The translations under genes were made by a program, and so were the position numbers. Positions 43,782 through 54,164 of a stretch of 64,000 bases of DNA are shown here, in pieces. This stretch comes from Candidatus Pelagibacter communis (GTDB taxonomy: Bacteria > Pseudomonadota > Alphaproteobacteria > Pelagibacterales > Pelagibacteraceae). Positions within the stretch are counted from its first letter, which is position 1. Each line of letters begins with the position of its first letter. Below the pieces are notes generated by a model that saw only the letters and a list, made by a program, of their open reading frames with translations, was not told the origin of the DNA and did no database searches. The DNA lies in assembly GCF_001180165.1 (NCBI RefSeq), contig NZ_CVSQ01000052.1, positions 1-64,000 on the forward strand, given 5' to 3'.

Positions 43782-44249
43782 ATGTTAAAATCAATAGAAG
43801 GTAATTTTGATAATCCAGAAGTTAATGAGCTTCTAACTAAGCATTTTGTTGAGCTTAGAGCTGCTTCTCCAGAGGGAAGTGCTCACGTCCTTGACATTCC
43901 AGGTTTAAAAGTTCAATCAATTAAGTTTTGGAGTTTGTGGGATGATGAAAAATTGATCGGTTGTGGTGCTTTAAAATTTTTAGATAAAGAACATGGGGAA
44001 TTTAAATCTATAAGAATTCACGATAATTTTAGAAAACAAGGTAAAGGGATCCATGTAATCAATCATTTAATCGATGAAGCTAAAAAGTTAAAAATAAAAA
44101 GATTAAGTATCGAAACAGGGGCAGGTGATTTTTTTATACCCGCAAGAAAACTTTTCAAAAAAACTGGTTTCACCGTATGCGAACCTTTTGCACACTATAA
44201 AGAAGACATCAATTCTGTTTATTTAAGTATGTTTATTGACGATAATTAA
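43782..44249 (+). CDS. GNAT-family N-acetyltransferase
   Basis: A 155-residue acetyltransferase with the GNAT core: IGCGALKFLDKEHGEFKSIR near residue 65, the acetyl-CoA-binding loop NFRKQGKGIHVINHLI near 88, and LSIETGAGDFFIPARKLFKK near 110, then GFTVCEPFAHYKED. The pattern resembles the YjgM/PhnO-like branch. Its ATG follows the purK stop directly. Acceptor unknown; the purine context gives no hint. Confidence 0.85.
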   Translation: MLKSIEGNFDNPEVNELLTKHFVELRAASPEGSAHVLDIPGLKVQSIKFWSLWDDEKLIGCGALKFLDKEHGEFKSIRIHDNFRKQGKGIHVINHLIDEAKKLKIKRLSIETGAGDFFIPARKLFKKTGFTVCEPFAHYKEDINSVYLSMFIDDN

Positions 44250-44311
44250 AAAATTATTTTTAATTGTTGTTCTATTTTGTTGACAAAACCCAATAAAATC
44301 TAAAGAAAGCC

Positions 44312-44337
44312 ATTATTACTTAATTATAAGTAATAAT
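44312..44337 (+). promoter_or_regulatory. Perfect 11-bp hairpin in the cold-shock gene leader
   Basis: ATTATTACTTA-ATTA-TAAGTAATAAT is a perfect 11-bp inverted repeat with a 4-base loop, 29 bases before the csp ATG. In RNA it is an all-A/U stem that would melt at modest temperature, which invites comparison with the temperature-responsive cspA leader. As DNA it could be a protein-binding palindrome. A TTGACA at 44280-44285 lacks a properly spaced -10 box. Confidence 0.55.
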
Positions 44338-44366
44338 TAAACATAACAAAAAGTAAGAAGATAAAT

Positions 44367-44573
44367 ATGAGTCTACAAGGTAAAGTAAAGTGGTTCAATC
44401 CAACCAAAGGTTTTGGTTTTATTGAAAGAGAAGATAAAGAAAAAGATGTGTTTGTACATGTTTCAGCAGTAAGAGATGCTGGTATGAACGGTTTAGATGA
44501 GGGTCAAGCTTTGACTTTCGATGTTGAAGATGGTCCTAAAGGTCCTTCAGCAGTTAACTTAAAAACTGCATAA
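44367..44573 (+). CDS. Cold-shock (CspA-family) protein
   Basis: A 68-residue single cold-shock domain with the RNA-binding motifs RNP1 (GFGFIERE, from residue 15) and RNP2 (DVFVHVSAV, about 28-36). It acts as an RNA chaperone that melts secondary structure. Base use is less AT-skewed than its neighbours, as expected for a highly expressed gene. AAGAAG precedes the ATG. It stands alone between a hairpin-containing leader and a long-stem terminator, so it is probably monocistronic. Confidence 0.95.
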   Translation: MSLQGKVKWFNPTKGFGFIEREDKEKDVFVHVSAVRDAGMNGLDEGQALTFDVEDGPKGPSAVNLKTA

Positions 44574-44586
44574 TTTCACAACTTCC

Positions 44587-44637
44587 TATTGGCTGAAAAA
44601 TTTATTTAACTTTAAAAAATTTATTATTCAGCCAATA
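44587..44637 (+). terminator. Long-loop hairpin terminator after csp
   Basis: TATTGGCTGAA (44587-44597) pairs perfectly with TTCAGCCAATA (44627-44637) around a 29-base A/T-rich loop that can pair further. It begins 14 bases after the csp stop. The rest of 44638-44714 is plain AT-rich spacer. Confidence 0.7.
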
Positions 44638-44714
44638 CCTTGTTTAATAACAATCTTTAAACACAATTATTAATTATAGATTTAAAATAAAAAATTAATA
44701 AATTAATCAAAATT

Positions 44715-45461
44715 ATGATTGGAATTTTAGGTGGAATGGGAACTCAAGCAGGTCTTGATTTTTGTAATAAACTTGCAGTTTTAAATAGAGGAAAAATTGA
44801 TCAAGAGTATCCATTATTTATACTTTATAATAAATCAAATATTCCTGGTAGACCTGAATCTATTGGCTCTCAAACTAAAAATCTTTCAAACAAATCTACA
44901 AATAAAATAAGTAGAGCAAAATATAACAAAGTTTTAAAGAGTTTGCTTAAAGGTTGTAAACTTTTGGAAAAGAATAAATGTAAATTTATAGTTATACCTT
45001 GTAATACAGCTCATTATTGGTTCGATGATTTGCAGAATAAAATTAATATTCCAATAATCAATATGCCAAAAGAAGTTTTCAAATTTACAAAAAAAAAATG
45101 CAAGAGAAACTCCAAAGTTGGTCTCTTAGCAACAGAGGGCACTCTTAAAACTGGAGTTTACAAAAAATTTTTTGAAAAAGATTATCAATTAATTGAGCCA
45201 TCTCAAAAAATACAAAAAATGTCAGTTAATAAAGCTATTAAATTAGTTAAAATGGGCAATGTAAAGGCTGCAGCAAAAGCAATTAAACCTGCAATTGACT
45301 CCTTAATTAAAATGAAGTGCAAAAAAATTATTTTAGGTTGTACAGAGCTCCCTATTGCAATTTTTGCATTTAAATCATTTAAAAATGTTAAATCCTCAAA
45401 AATTTTCTTAGATCCTAATTTAATTTTGGCTCAGTCAGCTATGGTTAAACATAAAAACTAG
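44715..45461 (+). CDS. Aspartate/glutamate racemase family protein
   Basis: A 248-residue PLP-independent racemase-fold protein. It opens MIGILGGMGTQAGLDFCNKL and carries both catalytic cysteines, C96 (VIPCNTAHYW) and C209 (ILGCTELPIA). It is most similar in pattern to aspartate racemase, supplying D-aspartate, but other family members act on different acids. It is very lysine-rich. A hypothetical gene follows after 3 nt on the same strand. Confidence 0.88.
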   Translation: MIGILGGMGTQAGLDFCNKLAVLNRGKIDQEYPLFILYNKSNIPGRPESIGSQTKNLSNKSTNKISRAKYNKVLKSLLKGCKLLEKNKCKFIVIPCNTAHYWFDDLQNKINIPIINMPKEVFKFTKKKCKRNSKVGLLATEGTLKTGVYKKFFEKDYQLIEPSQKIQKMSVNKAIKLVKMGNVKAAAKAIKPAIDSLIKMKCKKIILGCTELPIAIFAFKSFKNVKSSKIFLDPNLILAQSAMVKHKN

Positions 45462-45464
45462 TTT

Positions 45465-45905
45465 ATGTCTAACAAAACTGAAAAGCCATATGTGTTGAGA
45501 GCTGCTGAATTTGTTTATTCAAATATAATAGAAATTAAAAAACAAAATCCCGAAATCAACAATATTCAGGCATTTGAAATTTTTATGACTACTAAAGAAT
45601 ATGATATTTTAAGCTCAGGAGAATTTCATGATAAATGGTTTTTAGAGCTTAAGAATAATAAATTTATTGACCAAATAACTAAAAAAAAAATAAATGAAGA
45701 AACTTTAAGACTTTTGGAACTACAAAAAGATTCTATGATAAAATTTTTAATGAAGATACCTAAACTTTATTATACTAAAAGTCATTTTCCACTAGAAATT
45801 TCACAACGAGCTTTTAATCATTTATGGAGAGTTTGTGAAAGCTATGAAATGTGGTGCAAGGAAACTGATCAAAAAGATTTGATATATCTAAATATTATTG
45901 AGTAA
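45465..45905 (+). CDS. Hypothetical protein, 146 residues
   Basis: I do not recognise this family. The protein is soluble, mostly helical and charged, with aromatic residues near the C-terminus (HLWRVCESYEMWCKETDQ). It has no signal peptide or membrane segment. It follows the racemase gene by 3 nt on the same strand, so the two may share a transcript. Its 3' end overlaps the convergent exported-protein gene by 11 nt. Confidence 0.6.
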   Translation: MSNKTEKPYVLRAAEFVYSNIIEIKKQNPEINNIQAFEIFMTTKEYDILSSGEFHDKWFLELKNNKFIDQITKKKINEETLRLLELQKDSMIKFLMKIPKLYYTKSHFPLEISQRAFNHLWRVCESYEMWCKETDQKDLIYLNIIE

Positions 45906-46281
45906 TATTATTTAAATCAAGTATCGATCTAGTAACCTCAATTCGCTTTTTAAGTAATTTTTGTAAATTTTGATTATCTAGTTTTTGTCTAGTCATTTTT
46001 ATTCTTGTTTCAACTAATTGTCTTAAGTCCTCATCAAAAGAATTTTTTTTAATTTTTATATCTTTTTCTTCGACCAACGTTTCTTTAATTAAAGCCAAAG
46101 AATTCTTTCCAGTTTCTTTTTCTATACGTTGATTAACTATAAATTGTGCACTCGCTTTATAGATATTACCTGAAGTAAGAGCGGTTACACCTGGACCAAC
46201 AAATGAAAGAATGGGTACAAAACCTGTCAAAAAGAAAAAAGACAGTATAATTGTTAAAATTCTAAATAACCTAAAGTTCAT
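45895..46281 (-). CDS. Hypothetical membrane-anchored protein, 128 residues
   Basis: A small protein with a hydrophobic N-terminus (residues 5-35, containing LSFFFLTGFVPILSFVGPGV), which could be an uncleaved signal anchor. A lysine-rich, coiled-coil-prone C-terminal half (60-125) follows, with repeated heptad-like RQLVETRIKMTRQKL and LKKRIEVTRSILDL. It has no recognised domain. It stands alone on the minus strand between two plus-strand genes; the region 46282-46381 upstream shows no clear regulatory site. Confidence 0.55.
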   Translation of the reverse strand: MNFRLFRILTIILSFFFLTGFVPILSFVGPGVTALTSGNIYKASAQFIVNQRIEKETGKNSLALIKETLVEEKDIKIKKNSFDEDLRQLVETRIKMTRQKLDNQNLQKLLKKRIEVTRSILDLNNITQ

Positions 46282-46381
46282 AGTAGAACATTAAGTGATT
46301 TGGCATTTTGTTTCTACATCTAATTTGTTCATTATAGGTACTGATTTGTTTGATTTTATTTAATTTATTTGTTTATTAAAC

Positions 46382-47233
46382 ATGATGATTAAAATATTCC
46401 CTTTTATATTTATACTTTTATGGTCTTCTGCTTTCATAACAACCAAACCTATTATAGACAACAGTGATCCATTTGCGGCTCTAGCTTTTAGATTTGCTTT
46501 AGTTGCTTTAGGTTTTTTTTTATTTTCTATTTATTCAAAACAAAAAATTCTAGTTAGTAAACGAAACTTTTTTGAATCTTTTTTTAGTGGTGTCTTGTTT
46601 CATGGGTTTTATCTCGGAGGTGTATTTTACTCAATTTCAATAGGTATGCCTACGGCAATTGCAGCGTTAATTGTAACCCTTCAACCAATTCTTACAAATG
46701 CATTAAGTGGTCCAATATTAAATGAGAAAGTATCTACAAAACAATGGATAGGTGTCTTATTGGGATTTGCTGGCGCAGGACTTGTATTGGGTTTTGATAT
46801 TGGTTTAAAAATACCGGCAGCAGGATTGATCGCAACAATAATTGCTTTATTAGCAATTACATTTTCAACTTTATGGCAAAAAAAATTAAGTAACAACTTA
46901 CCATTGTCTGTAAGTAATATGAATCAAGCTGTTGGCGGATGTTTATTTCATTTATCAGTAATTATATTATTTGTTGATCCGTATATTGATTTTTCACAAA
47001 CATTTATTATTGCAATGAGTCATCAAATATTTTTAGTGTCATTTGGTGCGTTTACAATATTGATGTTTTTAATAAAAAATAATTCTGCAAGCAAAACTGT
47101 TTCTATATTTTTTTTAATTCCAGCAACTTCTGCCTTTATGGCATGGCTTTTCTTAAATGAGAGTTTGACTAGCTTAGATTTAATTGGATTTCTTGTAACT
47201 TCTATAGGCGTTTATATTGCAACAAGAGATTAA
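46382..47233 (+). CDS. EamA/DMT-family transporter
   Basis: A 283-residue membrane protein with about ten helices in two EamA repeats: FILLWSSAFITTKPIID near the start, GMPTAIAALIVTLQPILTN near residue 88, and FLIPATSAFMAWLFLNESLT near 243. The conserved LQP and NE(S/K) positions are family-typical. It is convergent with the sarcosine oxidase gamma gene (10-nt gap). Export of an amino acid or metabolite is likely, but the substrate is unknown. Confidence 0.85.
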   Translation: MMIKIFPFIFILLWSSAFITTKPIIDNSDPFAALAFRFALVALGFFLFSIYSKQKILVSKRNFFESFFSGVLFHGFYLGGVFYSISIGMPTAIAALIVTLQPILTNALSGPILNEKVSTKQWIGVLLGFAGAGLVLGFDIGLKIPAAGLIATIIALLAITFSTLWQKKLSNNLPLSVSNMNQAVGGCLFHLSVIILFVDPYIDFSQTFIIAMSHQIFLVSFGAFTILMFLIKNNSASKTVSIFFLIPATSAFMAWLFLNESLTSLDLIGFLVTSIGVYIATRD

Positions 47234-47243
47234 AGATTTAGGC

Positions 47244-47831
47244 TTATATAGATTTAAAGCCAAACTCAAGAGATGCGTCTGTAATTGAATGATATAAAGA
47301 TTCGCCAAAACTTCTTAGAGCAAATAACCTTACTTTATTTGGATTTTCACTCAGCCTATCTACAGTGAAGGCTATTCCATTATAAGTTGAGTTAATTGAA
47401 TTATTTTTATCCAATGTATTAAAATTAAAAGGACATCCTTTTTTCAAAACTTCTATCGTATCATTTCCTTCAATTTCAATAATAGCTCTAGAATGAGATA
47501 AATCTGTTACAGCAAAATCTGTATCTTTAAATTTTTCTAATACATTTTTTATTAAATCTTTTTTTGTTGAAACTAAAAGCCAGTTTTTTGGTCCATTCCA
47601 CATAATCCTTGTATTTTCATTGAATAATACAGTTAAAGGTTCATTTTTTAAATTTAAACCATCAATATCAATACCCTCAAATGAAACTGAAGAATTCTTG
47701 TACTGAACTATTTGAACAATTAATAAATTTTTAATTTCAGATATTTTAAGTATATCATTTTCATTTTTACCTTCATAATCTCCGAATTGACCTTTTGTGT
47801 GAACATTTGATAAAGCTGAAATTAATGTCAT
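47244..47831 (-). CDS. soxG: Sarcosine oxidase gamma subunit
   Basis: A 195-residue protein matching SoxG of the heterotetrameric sarcosine oxidase: [21 protein letters not shown] near residue 112, [23 protein letters not shown]-type stretch near 137, and CPFNFNTLD. It overlaps soxA by 4 nt and is the last gene of the soxBDAG cluster. SoxG is structurally related to GcvT and needed for complex stability. The context makes the call firm despite the family's low sequence conservation. Confidence 0.9.
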   Translation of the reverse strand: MTLISALSNVHTKGQFGDYEGKNENDILKISEIKNLLIVQIVQYKNSSVSFEGIDIDGLNLKNEPLTVLFNENTRIMWNGPKNWLLVSTKKDLIKNVLEKFKDTDFAVTDLSHSRAIIEIEGNDTIEVLKKGCPFNFNTLDKNNSINSTYNGIAFTVDRLSENPNKVRLFALRSFGESLYHSITDASLEFGFKSI

Positions 47832-50824
47832 GATCTAACTCTTTCACCTTTCGGGTCGACATAATGTGATGAAACTATCTCAACTGGTATTACTTTGTTT
47901 TTAAGTGGGGACATCGCAAAAAGCTTTTGACCAATCATATTTTTTCCATCTTTCAAAATTGCCAAAGAAAAAGGATTATCATATTCAACACTCCAACAAG
48001 ATGCAGAGATATGACCTAATTTTGGATTTGGTAACGGTGCTTTATCATCTTTAACTAAGTGAGAGCCTTCTGGTATGCTTGTTTGTTTGTCTAATGGAAC
48101 TACGCCCACTATTCTTTGTCTATCTTCAGCTATAAATGCAGATCTTTGTAATGATCTTTTTCCAATAAAATCTTTCTTTTTACTAATAAGACCTTCTAAG
48201 GCGTTATCGAATGGAATTGTTCTGCCATCAAGTTCTGATCCAGCAACATGTCCCATTTCAATTCTAAGAGTTGATAATGCTTCAGTTCCATATGGTTGAA
48301 TATTAAATTCTTCACCAACTTCAATTATTTTTTCCCACATAAAATTTCCATAATCAGACTCAACATTTACTTCATAAGCAAGCTCGCCTGAAAACGAAAT
48401 TCTAAATATTCTTGCTTTAACACCAAATAAATCTCCCTCCATATAGCCCATAAAAGGTAAGCCTTCATTTGATACATCAGAGTTTGGAAATAATTTTTGT
48501 AATAAATCTCGAGATTTAGGTCCAGCGATAGCTGCTCCAGCCCACTGTTCTGTCGTTGAAACTACATTCACATTTAATTCAGGCCAAACGAGTTGCAAAT
48601 AATATTCTAAATGCGAAAGAACGTTTGCTGCTTGAGCTGTAGTAGTGGTCATATGATAATGATTTTCAGAAATTCTTGTAGTTGTTCCGTCATCCATTAC
48701 AATTCCATCTTCTCTTAACATTACACCATATCTTGCTTTACCAACTGGTAGCTTCAACCATGCATTTGTATAGACCCTATTTAATAACTCCGCTGCATCT
48801 GGTCCTTTAATATCTATTTTACCTAATGTAGTTACATCGCAAACACCTACATTTGTTCTCACATTTTTTGCTTCTCTTTTTGATCCCTCAAATAAATTTT
48901 CATTTCCTCTTTTATAATACCTAGGTCTTAACCAAACACCCGCATCAACAAAAACTGCATTATTTTTTTCATGCCATGAGTGCATTGGAGATTTTCTTGT
49001 TGGTTTTGAATGTTTTCCAACCTCTCTTCCTACTATTGCTCCAATAGAAACAGGAGTATATGGGGGTCTAAAAGTTGTATGACCTACTGCAGGAACAACT
49101 TTATTTTCAATTTCGGATACTAATTGCAATCCATTTAAATTACTTGTTTTTCCTTGGTCTGTTGCCATACCTAGAGTGGTATATCTTTTAACGTGCTCAA
49201 TTGATCGATACCCTTCTCTTAAAGCTATTTCCACATCAGATACCGCTACATCATTTTGAAAATCTAAAAATCTTTTATAATTTTTACCTTTTGGTAACGG
49301 AACACACCAAAACTTATCATGTTGAGAAGATTTTTTTTCAACAACATTTGGAATAGCTATCTCATTATTATTTTCAGTAATTTTTTTTGATAATTCACTT
49401 CCTGCTTTAAATGAAGTTTTTAATGTTTCATCAAGTGAAAATACACCATTAGCTGCACCTAAAGTGATTTCATTTTGTTTTGATTGCCCTGGAACAAATG
49501 CATCAATTTCCTCTTTAAACTTTGTTTTATTTCCTGATTGTGAAGCTAAATGGATAGTTGGCGTCCAAAAACCTGAAACACAAATACAATCACATTGAAT
49601 ATTTTCTATTTTACCAAGTTGTTTTTTATCATCTGAAATACTTGCAATATCTGCAGATTTTACTTTTTTGTATCCTTGTGCTGCAACCACAACATATGAA
49701 TTTTTAATGTTAATTCCTAAATTTTTTGCTTCATCTATTATTTCTGACTCAGCGCTTTTCCTTGAGTCTAAAACAACTGGATCTACTCCATATTTTTTAA
49801 ATTCAATTGCTGTTTCATATCCACTATCGTTATTTGTAAATACCAATGGTTTTCTTCCAACTAAAACACCATATACTTTTAAGTATTCTTTAGCAGCTGA
49901 AGAAAGCATAACTCCTGGCGTATCATTATTTCCAAAAACTATCGGTCTTTCAATTGATCCAGAGGAAATCAAAACTTCTTTTGCACGAATGTACCATAGT
50001 CTTTTATTAGGATGGTATTTTTTAGTTGATGGTAAATGATCACTAACTTTTTCTGACATCACAAGCATGTTGTGATCATAGTATCCAAAGATTTGGGATC
50101 TATTTTTTACAACAACATTTGGCATTGTTTTAAGTTCTGCAATTATTCCCTCAGCCCAATCTTTTCCTGATTGATTTCCAATATTGACATCACTAGTTAG
50201 TAAAGATCCACCAAATCTTGGTTTATCCTCAGCTAAAATTACTTTAGCTCCATTTTTTGCTGCAGCATACGCACCTGCTAATCCCGAAGGTCCTGAACCT
50301 GCAATTAATAAATCACAATATTCGTATTTATGTTCATACCTTTCTTTGTCATGTTTAGTTGAAGCTACACCTAAACCAGCTGCTTTTCTTATAAAAGGCT
50401 CATAAATTCGATACCAAAAACTTTTTGGCCACATAAAAGTTTTGTAATAAAAACCTGCTGGTAAAAAAATTTTTAGAAAATTATTGATTGCACCTATGTC
50501 AAAATTAACACTTGGCCAACAATTAACACTTTTAGCCTCTAAACCCTCAAACAACTCCTGTTCTGTAGCTTTTATATTTGGCTCTGTTTCACCATTTCTA
50601 TAAAGTTGAACAACTGCATAAGGTTCATCTACACCTGCTCCAAAGAAACCTCTGGGTCTGTGATATTTAAAACTTCTTCCTATTAAATGAACTCCATTTG
50701 CTAATAAAGCTGAAGCTAATGTGTCACCTTCATAACCAAAGTAAGTTTTTCCATTAAATTTAAAAGATAATTTTTTATCTCTATTTATTAACCCACCATT
50801 TTCAATTCTAAAAGCTTGAGTCAT
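47828..50824 (-). CDS. soxA: Sarcosine oxidase alpha subunit
   Basis: A 998-residue SoxA. The N-terminal region (1-120) resembles a 2Fe-2S ferredoxin-like fold, but the cluster cysteines are absent, as in other SoxA proteins. A dinucleotide-binding motif ([19 protein letters not shown], from about residue 171) follows, and a C-terminal GcvT-type folate domain starts near residue 610 ([20 protein letters not shown]). It channels the methyl group of sarcosine to methylene-THF. It overlaps soxD by 1 nt and soxG by 4 nt. Confidence 0.94.
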   Translation of the reverse strand: MTQAFRIENGGLINRDKKLSFKFNGKTYFGYEGDTLASALLANGVHLIGRSFKYHRPRGFFGAGVDEPYAVVQLYRNGETEPNIKATEQELFEGLEAKSVNCWPSVNFDIGAINNFLKIFLPAGFYYKTFMWPKSFWYRIYEPFIRKAAGLGVASTKHDKERYEHKYEYCDLLIAGSGPSGLAGAYAAAKNGAKVILAEDKPRFGGSLLTSDVNIGNQSGKDWAEGIIAELKTMPNVVVKNRSQIFGYYDHNMLVMSEKVSDHLPSTKKYHPNKRLWYIRAKEVLISSGSIERPIVFGNNDTPGVMLSSAAKEYLKVYGVLVGRKPLVFTNNDSGYETAIEFKKYGVDPVVLDSRKSAESEIIDEAKNLGINIKNSYVVVAAQGYKKVKSADIASISDDKKQLGKIENIQCDCICVSGFWTPTIHLASQSGNKTKFKEEIDAFVPGQSKQNEITLGAANGVFSLDETLKTSFKAGSELSKKITENNNEIAIPNVVEKKSSQHDKFWCVPLPKGKNYKRFLDFQNDVAVSDVEIALREGYRSIEHVKRYTTLGMATDQGKTSNLNGLQLVSEIENKVVPAVGHTTFRPPYTPVSIGAIVGREVGKHSKPTRKSPMHSWHEKNNAVFVDAGVWLRPRYYKRGNENLFEGSKREAKNVRTNVGVCDVTTLGKIDIKGPDAAELLNRVYTNAWLKLPVGKARYGVMLREDGIVMDDGTTTRISENHYHMTTTTAQAANVLSHLEYYLQLVWPELNVNVVSTTEQWAGAAIAGPKSRDLLQKLFPNSDVSNEGLPFMGYMEGDLFGVKARIFRISFSGELAYEVNVESDYGNFMWEKIIEVGEEFNIQPYGTEALSTLRIEMGHVAGSELDGRTIPFDNALEGLISKKKDFIGKRSLQRSAFIAEDRQRIVGVVPLDKQTSIPEGSHLVKDDKAPLPNPKLGHISASCWSVEYDNPFSLAILKDGKNMIGQKLFAMSPLKNKVIPVEIVSSHYVDPKGERVRS

Positions 50825-51093
50825 TAAGCAACTTCCTCATCAGCTTTAAAGGTTCTGAAAATTTCATGGGTTGCGGTATCTCTCTCAACCTTTATCCATT
50901 GTCGACATCCAGAAATATGTTGCCATAGCTCTAAATGCTTTCCTCTTAAACTTTTTCTATTGTAAACAAAATTATCCCATTCTTGATCAGAAACTTCTTT
51001 ATTAAGTTCTGGTCTTTTAACGCTTGCATCGCCACCATACGAAAATTCATTTTGAGACCTCATTCCACAGTGCGGACAATTTATATAAAGCAT
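50824..51093 (-). CDS. soxD: Sarcosine oxidase delta subunit
   Basis: An 89-residue zinc-binding SoxD. The zinc site is C6, C9 (CPHC), H59 and C63 (HISGC), as in characterised tetrameric sarcosine oxidases, and EFSYGGDASVKRP and LWQHISGCRQWIKVERDT are family hallmarks. It lies directly after soxB with no spacer and overlaps soxA by one base. Confidence 0.95.
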   Translation of the reverse strand: MLYINCPHCGMRSQNEFSYGGDASVKRPELNKEVSDQEWDNFVYNRKSLRGKHLELWQHISGCRQWIKVERDTATHEIFRTFKADEEVA

Positions 51094-52350
51094 TTACGAT
51101 ATCCAGGTTTTTGTTCCAAGTCCCTTTTCATCAATAAGATGGCCAGTACTAAATCTATTTAAACTATAACCAGCATTTAATTCGTGAACTCTATCTTGCG
51201 CAATTGTGTGTGCAAATGTCCATCCTGATGCAGGTGTGGCTTTAAATCCTCCGTAGCACCATCCACAATTTAAATACAATCCTTCAATGTGTGTTTTATC
51301 AATAATTGGTGAACCATCCATTGACATATCCATTATACCGCCCCAAGTTCTCAACATTTTTAATTTACTTAAAAAGGGCATCATCGCTATTCCTTCAGTT
51401 AAAACATGTTGTAATGTTGGAAGATTACCTCTTTGAGCGTAACTATTGTAACCATCAAGATCACCTCCCATTACCATCTCACCTTTATCTGATTGACTCA
51501 CATAAAAATGACCAGCACCAAATGTAACTACTTTATCTAAAACTGGTTTAACTGGTTCAGAAACGCAAGCTTGAAGTAAATGTGTTTCAATTGGTAAAGT
51601 CATATTTAATTTTTCAGCTAATATATTTGTGCTACCGGCAACACAAATACCAACTTTTTTTGCTTTAATATTTCCCCTTGAAGTTCTTATGCCTTTTATT
51701 TTACCTGCGTTAACATCAAAACCAATTACTTCACAATTTTGAATTATATCTACACCCATAGAGTCTGCTTGTCGTGCATAACCCCATGCAACAGCATCGT
51801 GTCTTGCTGTACCTGCACTTGGTTGCATCAAACCACCAAAAATTGGAAATCTAACGTTGTCAGAAAAGTCAGCCATTGGAATAATTTCTTTAACTTGTTC
51901 TCTATTTAAAAGAACTGCATCAATTCCATTTAACCTCATCGAATTTCCTCTTCTCGCGTATGCATTCATTTGTGCATCAGAGTGCGCAAGGTTAATTATT
52001 CCTCTTGGAGAAAACATTACATTGTAGTTCAAATCCTGACTCATCTTTCTCCATAAATCCATTCCAAACTCACTGAACAATCCATTTTCATCGTGCATAT
52101 AATTGGATCTAATAATTGTAGTGTTACGTCCTACATTTCCTCCTCCAATCCAACCTTTCTCGATAATTGCTACTTTTGTAATGTTGTGTTCTTTAGCTAG
52201 GTAATATGCGGTTGCTAATCCATGACCACCACCACCTATAATTACAACATCGTATTCTTCTTTAGGAGCTGGATCTTTCCAGGCTAAATCCCAATTTTCA
52301 TGGTTTGAAAAAGCATTTTTAACTAAGTTAAATATTGAATACTTCTGCAT
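51094..52350 (-). CDS. soxB: Sarcosine oxidase beta subunit
   Basis: A 418-residue flavoprotein with FAD motif VVIIGGGGHGLATAYYLAK (residues 35-53) and H184 in the segment ARHDAVAWGYARQA, the expected covalent FMN attachment site. It oxidises sarcosine to glycine, producing hydrogen peroxide, in the SoxBDAG complex. It is the first gene of the cluster and lies divergent from formate-THF ligase, with which it shares a 128-base upstream region. This fits joint control of sarcosine use and folate C1 flux. Confidence 0.95.
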   Translation of the reverse strand: MQKYSIFNLVKNAFSNHENWDLAWKDPAPKEEYDVVIIGGGGHGLATAYYLAKEHNITKVAIIEKGWIGGGNVGRNTTIIRSNYMHDENGLFSEFGMDLWRKMSQDLNYNVMFSPRGIINLAHSDAQMNAYARRGNSMRLNGIDAVLLNREQVKEIIPMADFSDNVRFPIFGGLMQPSAGTARHDAVAWGYARQADSMGVDIIQNCEVIGFDVNAGKIKGIRTSRGNIKAKKVGICVAGSTNILAEKLNMTLPIETHLLQACVSEPVKPVLDKVVTFGAGHFYVSQSDKGEMVMGGDLDGYNSYAQRGNLPTLQHVLTEGIAMMPFLSKLKMLRTWGGIMDMSMDGSPIIDKTHIEGLYLNCGWCYGGFKATPASGWTFAHTIAQDRVHELNAGYSLNRFSTGHLIDEKGLGTKTWIS

Positions 52351-52478
52351 TAAATAATTTTATAACAAAGAATATAAATAGTGCTTATTTTTTTTATATA
52401 TATTTTTTAGAAGTTTCCAAATATCTCAAAAAAGGATAAGAAGTCACAGTTAAATGTTTTTAATTTAAAGGATTATTC
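52351..52478. promoter_or_regulatory. Shared upstream region of soxBDAG and fhs
   Basis: A 128-base AT-rich divergent gap. AAAGGA (52466-52471) is the fhs ribosome-binding site. A long T/A stretch (52388-52411) is the most likely promoter area. No palindrome or riboswitch core is evident. Confidence 0.45.
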
Positions 52479-54164
52479 ATGAGCGATGTAAAGTCAGATA
52501 TTCAGATAGCTAGAGAAGCTAAAATGCAACCAGTTAATGATATTTTAGCAAAGATAAATGTTCCTGATGAGAGTGCAGCTTTCAGCCCAATGGGAAGACA
52601 CATCGCAAAAATAAATTTGGAATATTTAGACACTCTTAAAGATAAACCAGATGGAAAATTAATTTTAGTAACTGCAATCACTCCAACTCCAGCTGGTGAA
52701 GGTAAAACAACTACTTCTGTTGGATTGAATGATGGATTAAATAAAATTGGAAAAAAATCTATTGTTTGTTTAAGAGAACCAAGTCTTGGTCCCTCTTTTG
52801 GAATGAAAGGTGGTGCAGCTGGCGGAGGATATGCTCAAGTTGTTCCTATGGAACAAATAAATTTACATTTCACAGGTGATTTTCATGCAATCACATCAGC
52901 TCACAATTTGTTATCTGCATTAATTGATAATCATATTTATTGGGGAAATAAATTAGATATAGACGTAAGAAGAATTGTTTGGAAAAGAGTTATGGATATG
53001 AATGATAGATCTTTAAGATCAATAAACATAAATCTAGGTGGTGTTGCTAATGGATTCCCAAGAGAGGATGGTTTTGATATTACTGTTGCATCTGAGATAA
53101 TGGCAATCTTTTGTTTATCAAATGATCTAGAAGATTTAGAGAAAAGAATTGGGAATATTACAATTGGATATAATCGAGATAAAAAACCAGTTTATGCAAA
53201 AGATTTAAATGCTCAAGGGCCTATGACTGTACTTCTTAAAGAAGCTATTAGACCAAACGTAACACAAACATTAGAAAACAATCCTGCAATTATACATGGA
53301 GGACCATTTGCAAATATAGCTCATGGATGTAACTCGGTTATTGCAACAAAAACTGGTTTAAAACTTGCAGATTACGTTGTGACTGAAGCAGGATTTGGTG
53401 CTGATCTAGGTGCTGAAAAATTTTTAGATATTAAATGTAGAAAATCAAATTTAAAACCTAGTTGTGTAGTTATCGTTGCAACAATCAGAGCATTAAAAAT
53501 GCATGGTGGAGTTGCAAAGGAAGATTTAAAAAACGAAAATGTAGATGCACTTAAAAAAGGATTGGTTAACCTTGAGAGACATATTGAAAATGTTAAAAAA
53601 TTTGGGTTACCAGTTGCAGTTGCTGTTAATCATTTTATTAAAGATACAGACAGTGAAGTAAAAGCACTAATAGATTTTTGTAATGATTTAGGAGTTAAAG
53701 CAAGTCTTTGCACTCATTGGGCAAATGGTGGAGAAGGAACAAAAGATTTAGCTGCACATGTTGCTGAATTATGTGAAAAAGATGAGGCAAAATTCAAATT
53801 CTTATACGAAAGTAAAACTCCATTGTTCAAAAAAATTGAGACAATAGCAAAAGAAATTTATAGAGCTGATGAAGTAATTGCTGACACTAAAATAAGAGAA
53901 CAACTAAAAAATTTTGAAGCAGCGGGATACGGTGAATTACCAATTTGTGTTGCGAAAACTCAATATAGTTTTTCAACTGATCCTAATTTAAAAGGTGCTC
54001 CATCAGGTCATTCTCTTCCAATAAGGGAAGTAAGACTATCATCAGGTGCTGAGTTTATAGTTGTTATTTGTGGAGCGATAATGACAATGCCTGGTCTTCC
54101 AAGAGTTCCAGCAGCAGACTCGATTAAGTTAAATAAAAAAGGTGAAATAGAAGGTTTATTCTAA
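52479..54164 (+). CDS. fhs: Formate-tetrahydrofolate ligase
   Basis: A 561-residue ATP-dependent enzyme with the P-loop [16 protein letters not shown] near residue 69, [20 protein letters not shown] near 102, and the [19 protein letters not shown] segment near 307. It activates formate to 10-formyl-THF, or in reverse recovers formate and ATP. With several folate-linked demethylases in this window, it closes the C1 branch toward purines or energy. It is divergent from soxBDAG and overlaps the end of the convergent amidotransferase gene by 9 nt. Confidence 0.96.
   Translation: MSDVKSDIQIAREAKMQPVNDILAKINVPDESAAFSPMGRHIAKINLEYLDTLKDKPDGKLILVTAITPTPAGEGKTTTSVGLNDGLNKIGKKSIVCLREPSLGPSFGMKGGAAGGGYAQVVPMEQINLHFTGDFHAITSAHNLLSALIDNHIYWGNKLDIDVRRIVWKRVMDMNDRSLRSININLGGVANGFPREDGFDITVASEIMAIFCLSNDLEDLEKRIGNITIGYNRDKKPVYAKDLNAQGPMTVLLKEAIRPNVTQTLENNPAIIHGGPFANIAHGCNSVIATKTGLKLADYVVTEAGFGADLGAEKFLDIKCRKSNLKPSCVVIVATIRALKMHGGVAKEDLKNENVDALKKGLVNLERHIENVKKFGLPVAVAVNHFIKDTDSEVKALIDFCNDLGVKASLCTHWANGGEGTKDLAAHVAELCEKDEAKFKFLYESKTPLFKKIETIAKEIYRADEVIADTKIREQLKNFEAAGYGELPICVAKTQYSFSTDPNLKGAPSGHSLPIREVRLSSGAEFIVVICGAIMTMPGLPRVPAADSIKLNKKGEIEGLF

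Noticed and set aside
44280-44299. TTGACA/TAAAAT promoter for the cold-shock gene
   Set aside because: The spacing is only 8 bases, and no other -10 box lies at 16-18 bases.
49668-50039. 123-residue plus-strand ORF opposite soxA, and other antisense ORFs at 16916, 19789, 48075, 50184 and 58005
   Set aside because: They lie wholly inside well-identified genes on the other strand, have no ribosome-binding sites and show low-complexity shadow composition.
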